Shown here in pieces: positions 30,084-39,686 of a stretch of DNA of 64,000 bases (position 1 is the stretch's first letter; each line of letters starts with the position of its first letter). This DNA comes from Symbiodinium natans (taxonomy: Eukaryota; Sar; Dinophyceae; Suessiales; Symbiodiniaceae). The stretch is from NCBI GenBank assembly GCA_905221605.1, contig CAJNDS010002512.1:442360-506359 (forward strand), written 5' to 3'. The position numbers and the translations under genes were made by a program. Below the pieces are notes generated by a model. That model was not told where the DNA came from. It saw only the letters and a program-made list of their open reading frames with translations, and did not search any database.

Positions 30084-30145
30084 AAATGTATAGTTCAATT
30101 TCTGATTTTAGTTTAAAGAGAAAGTGTCTTTGTATTATTAGGAGA

Positions 30146-30505
30146 ATGGAGCAGATTGAAGAGGGAAGGAAATTTTGTTCTACGTGTAAGCGTTATAGGA
30201 ACATTGAACATTTTGACGAGGGTTATATGTCTTGTAGGCGGTGTATAGAATATATGCGAGATTATAGGACAATGAACAAGGCAAAGGTTGATGAATGGAA
30301 GTCAAATTACCGTGAGAGGAACAAGGAGGAGATTGCTTTACGGAATAAAGAATATCGTGAGAAGCACAGGGATGAAAAAAGATTGTATAATTCTTTGGTG
30401 GTTCGCTGTGATGTTTGTGATTGCGAGGTTCGGAAATGTAATCTTGCGAAACATAAGAAAACGAATAAGCATATGGATAAAATGAAAATGATTGAGGCGG
30501 ATTAG
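30146..30505 (+). CDS. Zinc-finger protein, paralogue of the preceding gene
   Basis: 119 aa from ATG 30146; in-frame codons upstream fall in the G/T-rich repeat and are rejected as a start. N-terminal CSTC (11-14) and CRRC (30-33) form a ribbon-like cluster, followed by YRERNKEEIALRNKEYRE-like repeats as in the GIY-YIG proteins, and a C-terminal CDVCDCEV...H...H finger. It is the last viral gene before the host junction. A 10-bp hairpin starts directly at its stop codon. A DNA-binding role is plausible; no nuclease motif is seen. Confidence 0.7.
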   Translation: MEQIEEGRKFCSTCKRYRNIEHFDEGYMSCRRCIEYMRDYRTMNKAKVDEWKSNYRERNKEEIALRNKEYREKHRDEKRLYNSLVVRCDVCDCEVRKCNLAKHKKTNKHMDKMKMIEAD

Positions 30506-30531
30506 TTCATATTATGAGCTTATAATATGAA
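30506..30531 (+). terminator. 10-bp hairpin at the stop of the last viral gene
   Basis: TTCATATTAT (30506-30515) pairs perfectly with ATAATATGAA (30522-30531) around GAGCTT. It begins immediately after the TAG stop codon and is the last clearly viral sequence before the host junction. Confidence 0.65.
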
Positions 30532-30572
30532 TTAATTTTTTTGGCGGGATATTTGGGAGGACGGGTGTTGAA

Positions 30573-32196
30573 CTAGGGCGTCAAGGAGTCTAGCTGTATG
30601 CTCCGCCTGGCGTTTTCGATCACATCTTCGATCTGCGGGGGGAGCACCGAGACATCCAACATGGCAATGGACGAAACCAAAGCAGTCATGACCAGGGTGT
30701 TCCGTCTCAATCTCATTGGGAGGATCCTTCCCCCTTGCTTCAGCGCCGGACCTTTCTTTCCTGTGCTCAACCTCCAGCCGCTCCTCCAGAGCTTGCCCAG
30801 CGAGATGATAAGTGAGTTCACTTTGGCTATAGCGAATTTTTCCCGGAAGGTGACCCACTCGCCTTCATCATCCTGCACCTCCACATTCAAGTATCTTGCA
30901 GCATGCTGTTGAATTTCGTGACCTTGGGCAACCTCTGTCTCCAAGAAGTTCTGGTCGAAGGCAGGCGGCTCCCAAACAACCCACTCATCATCCTCATTGG
31001 TGCTACCCATCTTGAACTCCAGCACCTTCCTGGGTGCTGACAGCCGACACCATCATCACTTCGGCACCGTCCAAGCTGAACTCTCCCCAATCGCTCTCGC
31101 GCTCAATTTCGGAAATGTCGAAGATCTCCACAGCCCTGCACCCTGGAGGTGTTCCCAAGGGCATTGCTTGGACCTGCTGCACCGTGCTCGGTGTTCTATA
31201 GGCTGTGGCCGAGGTCGAAGCTGATGAAGCTCCGGATAAAGAGGCTCCGCCAGCTCCATCTTCCACTTGATTGACCCTGCCCTTGTTGGGGCATTCGTTC
31301 TTCCAATGGCCTGACTGACCACACTTGTGGCAAACATTGCTTTGTCCTCCTCCTTTGCCTTTGCTCTTCGCGCTGCCATTGCTGTTGCTCTTCCCTCCAT
31401 GATGGTTGCTTTCCCACCAGTTGTTGTTGCTGCTGTAGTTTCCTTTTCCCTTCTGCCATCCTCCGGTGCCTTTGCCTCTGCCCCACTGGGCCTGTTGCTG
31501 TCCTTTGCTCCACTGCTGTTGCTTGCCATCTCCTTTGGCCCATTTTCCTTTTGCTTTGCCTTTGTCGTCTTTGCCCTTCTTGCCCTTCTTACCTCCTTTG
31601 CTCCAGCCTTTGGCCCAGACTTGGTCCACATCCATCGGCTGTGGTCTTCCTCCTTGGGCTTTGCTGTTGGTGCTAAGGCTCGAACTCCAGGGCGTGTTGA
31701 CGTTCTCATACTGGAGAATCCATTCTCTCAGGTTGCTGTACTTCGTCTCAGGGTCATCCTGAGCTGAACTTGGCTCTTCAGAGGCGGTCCTCGCTGAAGG
31801 TCTTGCCGCTGCTGCTTTCGTATGCTCTGAGCGCCTCCTCGTAGGCAACCAGCTGCTCATGCAACCCCACATTCTCCTTGAACTCTGCGCAAGCTGGCGC
31901 ATGATCGCCGGAGAGCGGGTGTGCTCCCTCGGCACCATCTCGCGCCGAAGCCTCTCCAGGCCCTTGATCAAGAGCAAAGGCCTGCCTTTGACCAGGGAGC
32001 AAACCGTCGCTGGCTGCGACTCGCGGTCTCGTCCGGCAGCAAACTGCTGTCGTCCTCGTCCCAAGTGATGTCTTCCATGTCGCCCTCGAACTCGGGGTCG
32101 TTCGCAATCAGCCAAGTGTACAACTGAAAATGCCATTCCTTCCAAGTTCAGGGCCTTCAAGAGCCCATTGCTCTTTGAAGCCACCGCCTGTGACAA
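30573..32196 (-). pseudogene. Ty1/copia-like Gag-protease fragment, frameshifted
   Basis: Gag parts lie in two frames: a segment ending YESSSGKTFSEDRL (about 31778-31850) and, after a frameshift, YSNLREWILQYENV, a long Lys/Gly-rich stretch and the zinc knuckle CHKCGQSGHWKNEC (about 31300). A further frame change near 31003-31025 leads to a segment (LIISLGKLWRSGWRL...GGRILP) that resembles the end of the protease region of copia polyproteins. Integrase and reverse transcriptase, which should follow, are absent: the viral element begins about 30 bp further on. LTRs were not found. Confidence 0.65.
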
Positions 32197-33017
32197 TCAA
32201 CCTCGAGAAAACACTTCCCAAAGCTTGGTCCAGTCTTTCCCGGACAATCCTGTCAATCTCGTTTCGCATTGCTGCTTCTCAGAACCTCCCATTCCAGGCT
32301 CGTCAATCGGTATTTCCACCACACCAGGCTTCACAGGCACTGTTTGCTTTGCAAAAGTCCAGTCCACCAGAAAAGCAAACTCCGGCTCTGCCCCAACTCC
32401 AGGGGACTTACGACAAAAGTGTGTTCCGCCTCGGCACCGCCACCAAGGGGACTTACGAGAGAAGCCAGTGGGTCGGCCAAGCAAATGGCATCTTGAAGTG
32501 CACGGGGCCACGGGTGCGTTGTGTTTCGACGCGACGCTCGATTCCCACCTGCACGAGATGGGCGCCGGTACCCGCGAGATGCGCAAGTCGATGCGTTTTT
32601 TTCCGAACGACCAAGGACGTAAGAGTGCCACGTACCCGGAGCTGTGCCGCCAAAGGCCGGCACAAGCTCATTGTGCTGGGTTCGGAAGTGGGTGGCTGGT
32701 GGAATGGGGACGCGGTCCGCTTCGTCCACAGCCTCGTTCGCTTGCGTTGCTTGCGCGCTCCGGCGGCGTTGCGAACAGCCGCGTCTGCGGGCTGGGCTCG
32801 ACGGGGTCCAACTGATGATTGCAAGCGAGAAATGTGCACATACGAGCAAAAAAGTGGCTGTGAGACTGGGCAAACAAGCGGAGTGAAGGCATAGCCGCAA
32901 CTTCATTACAGCAGGCAGCCACTTCATTCCTATGCAAAGTGGGGTACATGCAGCGACGTTGCCAAACTGCAAGAGCGCAGGCTTCAGCTCGGCGACGCTC
33001 CCCACACGTGTGGCATT
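32197..33017. other. Host DNA between retroelement fragments
   Basis: Several overlapping frames are open on both strands because of high GC, but none has recognisable motifs. It may include the 5' part of the copia-like element. Confidence 0.4.
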
Positions 33018-34020
33018 TCAATACCGTTTCTCGCGTAAACTAGTGGAAATCTGTTGGGCCCAAGAACCCTGCCGTCCTAGCGCATAGCGACATACACGAA
33101 TAGCCAGACCTCGATGAGCACCATCAGGATGCACAGAGGACAGGCGCCCAAGCAAACCGAACTGAGCCTTGATAACTTCAAAGGCAAAAGAAACCCAACC
33201 CAATTCACCTAGCACAGCTGCACTTGGAGCCCCGGTAGGCCACTGCAACAAACGACGACCCCATTGCCGCAACTTGGTATCCAAAAATGATATGGGAGCA
33301 GCACTCAGAAATTAGGAGCCGCGTCGACGGGGGACCGGATGATTGAAACAAATTGCGGCGAAACCCGGTGGGCAACTGACGATCTCGGTCCAGGTGAGAA
33401 ATTGATGAAATTTGCGGTAGCCTACGGCCATGCTTTGACCATGCCCTAGACGATTGAAACAAAACACCAAGGTAACAATGCCAAAAAAAGAATCTCCAAC
33501 TGGATCCCCAGGCTTTAATGGCAGCCAGGGCCCACTGCAGATTCTGAGGGTTCTCAGCCAATAGAACCAAGTCATCAGCGTATAGCAGCAGCGTAAGCCT
33601 GGGCGAGCCGCTGCCGCCGAGAGCAACACCAGGGCACGCGGCACGGACAGCTGCGGAAGTGCTTTCAAACAAAATGTTGAAAAGGAGTGGGCCCAACACA
33701 CTGCGTTGACGGACGCCAGCGGTTTCCGACCAAGGCTGAGACATGGATCCATTCACCGCAACACGCGCGGACGTGTCAGTCAGAAGATCGTCCAACATTT
33801 TCCAAGCGGAGCTTGTGACACCCAAATCAGCTAACCCAACCTTGACCGCATCCCTCCAAGCGACATCAAAAAAAGCTTTGCGCACATCGGCGATAGCACA
33901 ATACGTGCGCTTGCGGGTGTAAACGTGCCCAGCGGAAGCCCGCCTGACTTTCATCAATTTGCGGGCGAACATGTGGCAACAGGCGCTTGAGCAACAATTT
34001 CTCGAACATTTTTAATGTGC
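33018..34020 (-). pseudogene. LINE reverse transcriptase fragment A1
   Basis: The start (near 34010) encodes, across frameshifts, the first RT block (FEKLLLKRLL). From 33972 to 33520 it carries IADVRKAFFDVAW, the GVRQ-SVLGPLLFNILF block and the catalytic LLLYADDLVLLA. The downstream thumb/C-terminal region (QWGRRLLQWPTGAPSAAVLGELGW, 33018-33284) is in another frame. Endonuclease and 5' parts are missing. The order of blocks is that of a non-LTR retrotransposon. A second copy in the opposite direction lies at 38180-39620. Confidence 0.75.
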
Positions 34021-34039
34021 AACAAACACAACAAACTTA

Positions 34040-36004
34040 TGTTTGTGAATTCCTCGGCCGAACCGGTTTTATGCAAGGATTTGACAATAGCAGTCCGGGA
34101 GAACAGCCCAGAACCGAACGAGCTCAAAGACTCCTCGCGCTTTAGGTCGAGTCGCCGCTGGACGTAGGCGTCACTGCCGAAGGGCGTGCCAAGGACGGTG
34201 AGGCCTTGTTGGTCCGGCGGCAGGGCCCAGTCTCCTACCCAAACGGCGGTGTCAGGGTCTGCCTGCAGCACGGAGATGCCAGGAGGCTCCTCCCCAGCAG
34301 CGTTCCAAATGCGTGCCTGTGCGATGCGGTGCGTGACCCCTTGTGCGTCTACCCACACGTAGGAGCTGGGTGTGCCGTAAAACTGTCGGGCGAAGGGGAG
34401 GAGCGGACGCAACGCTGGCCGGGCCAGGGGCGCGCCGAGCATCGCCTGGCGGGACACATGGTCAAAGGCACCAACCGCGTCTACGGAGAGGACGGTGGCT
34501 CTGGCGTCGACCTCGGCGGCCGCGCGGAGGACGCGTGGCAAAGCCTCACTGCCGGCTCGCGTGCTCAGTCCGTACTGGTGGGGGAAACATGCCTGTTCGA
34601 AGTGCGGCGCGAAAGCTTGTGCGAGGGTTCGGCCAACCAGCCGGTGCAAAGCATCACCGACGACCAGGGCGCGCACACCCCAGCCGTTCGGCTTCTGCAA
34701 AGCGACAAGGCGCCCGACGCGCACGGCCGCAAGCGCAGGTGCAGGGACGTCGGCGTGTGCGAGTCTTTGCGCGGCGCAGTGGAGGAGTTGGCTGTCCTCC
34801 TCGTGGTCAAGGAGCGTGCGCAGGTGCTCGTTGGTAGCTGCAGCCCCACGTCGCGCCGTCCGCAAGCAAGTGAGAAAGCCTTGCAGCGTGAAGGGGCAAG
34901 GCTCATCAGGCTGAAAAGCGGCAATGTCTGGCGACAGGACTGTACGGTTCAGGCGGGCGTCGCGCAGGGTCGCGAAGCTCGGCGAGGGTGGCATCCCTGG
35001 GGCCAGGGGGTCAGCAACGAAAGCGCGCGCACAGCAGCGGAGAGCTCACCGAGGTGGACCAGCGCTGCGGCCCTGCCCGCTCGGGCCGCGAGGTCCGGCG
35101 CGTTTGTGTGACAACGCCGCCGACAGCCTCTAAGAGGAGGCGGGGCCACTCGCCACGCGTGAAAACGTCGCCCCGTCGCTGCAACTCAGCCGGTGGGATG
35201 TGTGTTTGCCCTGCAGCTCGATGGACAAGCATCCGCGGGGCAAGCAGGAAGAGTTTCCATCCCCGGAGCTTGTCCTGCGGCGACGCAGGCCAGTCCGGAG
35301 TGCTGTGCGGAGCGCGCCTCGCAAGCGGGAGGGGACGCCCTGGAGCGTAAGGACACCGTCACGCAAGGTCTCTTCCAGACAAATCCCGTCAAGGGACGCC
35401 AACCCGACTCGGAGGCCATCCTCCGCTGCGCGAACGCGGCGTTGTGGTGCGGTGCTGGGCACGGCATTTGCCTCGGACCTCTCAGCACCAGCTCCATCCT
35501 GGCAAGGGTAGCTGCGAAGCTGCGACAACGTGGGCCGCGCGTTAATCCACGACCCCGACCGCCCCTACTGCGTCCGCGACCTCGCGCATTGGAAGATGCC
35601 ACCCGTGCGGCTGCACGGGCGACGGCGTCCTCATCGGCCCGGGCCCCATCGGCTGTCGAGACAGGATCCTCGGCACCAGCTTGCGAAGCGGCGTCACTGC
35701 AGTCAGGCGCAGAGCCGGCAAACGAGGCCGGCAGCGCTTCGTCTGGCACGGCTGCAGGCGGTGGCTGAGCCGCTGGTGCGGGTGGGGCGGCGTGTGCACT
35801 AGCGCGGTGTGGCAATGCCCGCCACCCATCGATGACGCGAAGCACTTCCAGGGCACGCCGCTCGCCCAACCAAACCAGAAGCAATGCCTCCTGCACAAGT
35901 GCCGGGATGTAATTTCCGGCCGCTGGGTTCGCATACAAGTCGACCACAGCGGCGACGGAGATCAGTGATCCGCGACCCTCGTCCCATTCCAGCAGGCGTT
36001 GCAA
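34040..36004 (-). pseudogene. Second LINE-type element B, internally deleted
   Basis: The 5' part (35186-36004) starts near GSLISVAAVVDLYANP and continues through a Pro/Ala-rich and basic linker. The RT part (33954-34994) has LVALQKPNGWGVRALVVGD, HQYGLSTRAG and VLSVDAVGAFDHVSR. It then jumps, still in frame, from the strand after VTHRI to a post-catalytic segment (AGEEPPGISVL ... LGTPFGSDAYVQRRL), so the catalytic Asp-Asp block is gone. This is a distinct family from element A1, whose truncated 5' edge it abuts near 34000-34080. Confidence 0.6.
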
Positions 36005-36760
36005 AATGTCTCAATGCGACCACTTACTTTTCCGGATTGCCCCCGCTCGTCAATGATGAGTCGACAAACTCATTCCTATATTGCCCGTTGCTTCTGCATG
36101 CGGGGCAGCTTTTACAGCGTGAAGCTGCAGAGGCTTGGGCTGGGGCGATCCCTTGGTTTGCAGATGCGTGTCGCCACCTCGCTGCGCACACTGTCAGCTT
36201 GAGCTTCCTCAATCGCGCATATGCCGAGTTGTTGCAGATTTCTTGTCAGCAGGACGTGTCGATGGTGCAGCACTTCAACCAAACCGGTGATGCTGCCGCA
36301 GCACAATATTTGAGTGAAGCTAGTGCTGCTCAGCCAGATTTGGATGCCACACTGGGGGTCATCCTTCCGGGAGTCGTTGATCGTCATGGCCACATCCCGA
36401 ATCAGCTGCAAGACTTCTTGTTGCAAGTTTTTGGTGGTTACCGCTTGGCTTCAGCGTTGGATTCTGCGGCCACTCACTTTCGAAACCATGGTGGTTGGCT
36501 ACCATCCTTGCCTGCGTATGGTGATGCAGATGTGCCTGCTCATGCACCTCGCGTTATGCCGTCAGGTCCCAATAACGCGTTCCTTCCCGTCAGTCCCCTC
36601 CGCCTGACTTACGACTCGGGTGCGCCTGCGCAGCCTCTTGGAACCGGCCCCGCACGTTTGTCGCGCACGTCGTCCGAGCCGCCACCATTTGCACGCGGTG
36701 CTCCTGAGGACGAGAACTCTGTTGGGGGTTTGCTTAACGTCCTGGAGCTACATGAACATG
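35999..36760 (+). CDS. Unrecognised ORF, probably retroelement-derived
   Basis: Within a 444-codon open frame (35884-37218) the part from about 36000 to 36760 looks protein-like, with balanced composition, helical Leu/Ala-rich segments (LYCPLLLHAGQLLQREAAE, HFNQTGDAAAAQYLSEASAA) and a Pro-rich tail. No domain is recognised. It begins just where the minus-strand element B ends. Beyond 36760 the frame loses protein-like character. It may be the N-terminal ORF of another LINE. Confidence 0.35.
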
Positions 36761-37136
36761 CCTGTTCGCGTCATACCGCTTCCCGATCTGGAGCTCAGCG
36801 GCGATGTTGTGTACGCAACAATAGAGTTGCACGTGGAACCGAATACATTCGTTGTCCTCGGGGTTGTCGCTTTGTCGCGTGTGGTCAGTGCGTGTGGCCC
36901 GCCGCAGATCAGGTTGCTGTTCAGAAATTTTCGGGGCGGCATGATGCGGGTTGTGGTGCTGGCGACGTGCCGCAAGTAGTGGAACCTGTCCACAACCGTC
37001 GCCGTGCACACTGCACTGATGAACAGCGCATTCCTGACTCACACAATGCTGAGTGCACATGTTTGAGATACACCCGGGTGTATTTAACTGGGGACACTGG
37101 GCAAAGGAGCAATGGCTGCGGTTATGGTTCAGAGGA

Positions 37137-38051
37137 TCAACCATCGGAACGAAGCGGTCCCGAATTTCCAATAAAAGCTCCTGCATGCGCCCTTGGTGCT
37201 CCACCAGTTGCCCAGTGAGAGTTGGCCGAAGGCACTCCAGCCGCAGCCGTAGCATTTTCATCACCGGACGACACCACTGGGGGACACAGGACTTCAGCAG
37301 GCGCGTGTGGATCACAACCCGGAATTGTTGCAACTGTTGGCGCAGCAGGCCCACCAGCACGAGTTGCCAAACAAGCAGCCGGAGTTGGCGGGCCTGCAGG
37401 ATGTGCCTCAGAACACGGAACCGAATCAGCTGAGGAAGGGACATTGGAAACAGAACTGGGAACAGGACCGTCCAAAATAAGCGGACGCGGCACATGAAAC
37501 TCTGCGCCGGGCCGTCGATCAGGACAAGCATCCAAAGACACGTACGTCCAAGGCTCGAAGAGAGGCAACAACATTTGACGGGTCGCCTGTTCCTCCCCAT
37601 GGAGGAAAATTTTCATTTGAGCTACATGGTACAGAACTCCACATCTAATCCGACAAGGTCTGCCGGACTCAGAACGACTGGGTTCACTAATGCGTAGCCA
37701 CACTCCCCATGATGTTGGGCCTTCAATACGCAAGTTTGGCTGGCCGATGTCATCAAAAGCATGTGCGTCAATCATGCTTTGTACACGCTGAACATATTCA
37801 TCTCGCGGAAGGCACAAAAACCGTGTGAAATGGGTGAGTTGCGGAGCGGCGCCCGCGGCAGTGGACGCTGGAGCATCGCAAACGCTAGAACCTGCAGCAC
37901 GCGGCCCCGAGCGATTCTGGACTGCAGCGCGGTTGCCAAAACTTGATGTCTCCCCGTTGTGTGGCCCGGCGTTGTGCGGATCATTGTGATTCTGGGCATT
38001 GTCGTGTGCATAGAGGCTCACATGGCCCAGCAGGACATGCGTGCCAGTCAT
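37137..38051 (-). CDS. Unrecognised ORF, probably retroelement-derived
   Basis: 304 codons. The segment at about residues 75-190 (HFTRFLCLPRDEYVQRVQ ... WGVWLRISEPSRSES ... FEPWTYVSLDACPDR) has good protein character; the N-terminal 60 residues are His/Asn-rich and the C terminus Pro/Ala-rich. No known domain. It lies between two LINE fragments and is probably part of a dinoflagellate retroelement, but this is only context. Confidence 0.35.
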   Translation of the reverse strand: MTGTHVLLGHVSLYAHDNAQNHNDPHNAGPHNGETSSFGNRAAVQNRSGPRAAGSSVCDAPASTAAGAAPQLTHFTRFLCLPRDEYVQRVQSMIDAHAFDDIGQPNLRIEGPTSWGVWLRISEPSRSESGRPCRIRCGVLYHVAQMKIFLHGEEQATRQMLLPLFEPWTYVSLDACPDRRPGAEFHVPRPLILDGPVPSSVSNVPSSADSVPCSEAHPAGPPTPAACLATRAGGPAAPTVATIPGCDPHAPAEVLCPPVVSSGDENATAAAGVPSANSHWATGGAPRAHAGAFIGNSGPLRSDG

Positions 38052-38179
38052 CGGCCCCTGTTTGTAGACGTTCTGGTTGTGCTAATCTGATTTCAGCCTC
38101 CTGTGTGACTGGATACTGTCCAAACCATTATGGAGGGATGCGGCGTTAGTTAGGCTTGCGGAGACCGGTGTTAGTGGTT

Positions 38180-39620
38180 CGATGTGGTCGGTAATTGCAG
38201 ACCTCCTTTGTGAAACCACAGCTCGAGTCCGTGTGAATGGTCTGACTTCGCAGCCTTGGACAGAAACGGCCGGCGTGCGCTGCTTTTCAACATCTTGTTC
38301 AATGGTATTGCCGATGCTGTGCGTGCAGTATGTCCGGGCGTTGCGTTGGGCCCTGGCCCAAGCGCCCCTCGCGTGACACTTCTTCTGTACGCTGATGATC
38401 TGGTAATCTTGGCAGATGATGCAGCGACCTTGCAACGTGCCTTAGATGCTATCGGCAACTGGGGCGCACGGTGGCGTTTCTCTTTTGGGATTGGTCCCGA
38501 AAAAACAGCTGTGATGCTTGTTGGGTCCAGGCTCCTGAACTTCCACTTTTCCTTGCAGGGTTGTGCCGTCCCGTGCGTGCCACACTACACCTACCTAGGT
38601 GTTACATTCGCAGCCTCTCGAAAATGGCGTCAACATGAGACTCGGCTCATAGCTAAAAGTACTCGCCGATTTTTACAGTTTTTGTGTTGGGCCGAAAATC
38701 GCCAGCTACACACAGGATTCCGCAATGCTCTATTCCAAACCTATGTTTTGCTTTCCACGCTGTATGGCACACAGTTCCTTGATTCAGCGACGATTGCTCG
38801 CTTGGACAAGGTCATCCGCCAGTGGGGGAGACGTTTGCTGCAATGGCCCAGTGGTGCACCGGGGGCAGCAGTCCTTGGTGAGCTTGGCTGGGCACCCTTT
38901 CTGTTTCAGGTTAAGCGCCTGCAGTTTGGTCTTTTTGGCAGACTTTCTGCCACAAGCACGCGCGACGTCCGCAGAGGCTTGGCAGCACGCGTCTTCAATT
39001 TTGCCGTGAGTCGACCAGGCTCTTGGGCATATGAGACCGCCCAGACCTTGCATCAGGATGGCGTCATGTCTCCGGCATCGTACGGGGTGCTCCCGGGATC
39101 GGGTCTTCGACGTGTCTGGCAGTGGACTAGGCATCAGGTTGTACAAACCTTGCAGCAACGTGCTCATGCGAGTTACCGCGCAGAATTGCTGGCAGTACCT
39201 TCGCTGGCCAATTATGCGGTCTATCAGCCTCGATTGCATTGCCTGGTCAGCATACACTCCTCCGGGCTCCCCATCTCCGCAGTCCGAGAGCGGACCCTGG
39301 CCCGGTGTGGCCATCACCCATTTACGGATGGTAGGAGCGCCCGTCATTCGCACAGGACGGACTCTCTGTGCCTTTGTGGTGACCAGTGCAACCTGCTTCA
39401 CGCAATTCGAGCTTGTCTATTGCTGGCCTCGCAACGGCGTCACTGGCTCACTCGTCTGGGGTTACAGCGCGTTCCTCAGTTTGGAGATGATGAGTTGCTT
39501 CGCTGGATCTTTGACCCCAGCTTGGTTCTGAACAGTCGTTCATCTGTCAATGCTCATGTCCACTATGTGGCAGCCATCTGCCAGATTGCTCGCAACTTGT
39601 TGGCGGGCTTGCAGCTATGA
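38180..39620 (+). pseudogene. LINE reverse transcriptase A2, frameshifted
   Basis: The first part (38182-38280) reads WTETAGVR in one frame and LLFNILF continues in another: about seven codons of the conserved RT block plus a frame remainder are deleted near 38275-38282. From 38256 the frame is open for 454 codons with LLLYADDLVILADD, YLGVTF, QWGRRLLQWPSGAPGAAVLGELGW and a C-terminal Cys/His cluster (CLCGDQCNLLHAIRAC). It is clearly related to the minus-strand fragment A1 (33018-34020). Endonuclease and 5' portion are absent. Confidence 0.75.
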
Positions 39621-39686
39621 GCGTAGTACTGGATTGTTCGGTGGCCAATGTGCCTGGCCGTTTGTAGTGTATATATGTACTGACCG

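Larger units (their letters stand above)
13145..30540. mobile_element. Integrated polinton-like virus, left end missing
   Basis: An AT-rich, gene-dense block with a coherent viral gene set: major capsid protein, penton-type protein, DDE integrase, inactivated PolB-SF1 helicase fusion, fibre, lipase and three GIY-YIG proteins. The polymerase-helicase fusion is a recognised signature shared by polinton-like viruses, Tlr1 elements and transpovirons. Composition changes sharply at about 30540 with no gap, so on the right the viral and host DNA are physically joined in the assembly. The left end lies in the gap. Terminal inverted repeats and target duplication could not be identified. No packaging ATPase or protease is visible. 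All complete genes are open, which suggests a recent or still functional copy. Confidence 0.88.

Noticed and set aside
13145-30540. Classical Maverick/Polinton or virophage identity
   Set aside because: No protein-primed polymerase with intact motifs and no Ulp1-type protease is seen. The replication gene is the PLV/Tlr1-type fusion rather than a typical virophage primase-helicase.
34206-35111. Long plus-strand frames across the LINE B region
   Set aside because: They are mirror frames of the GC-rich minus-strand reverse transcriptase; motifs are only on the minus strand.
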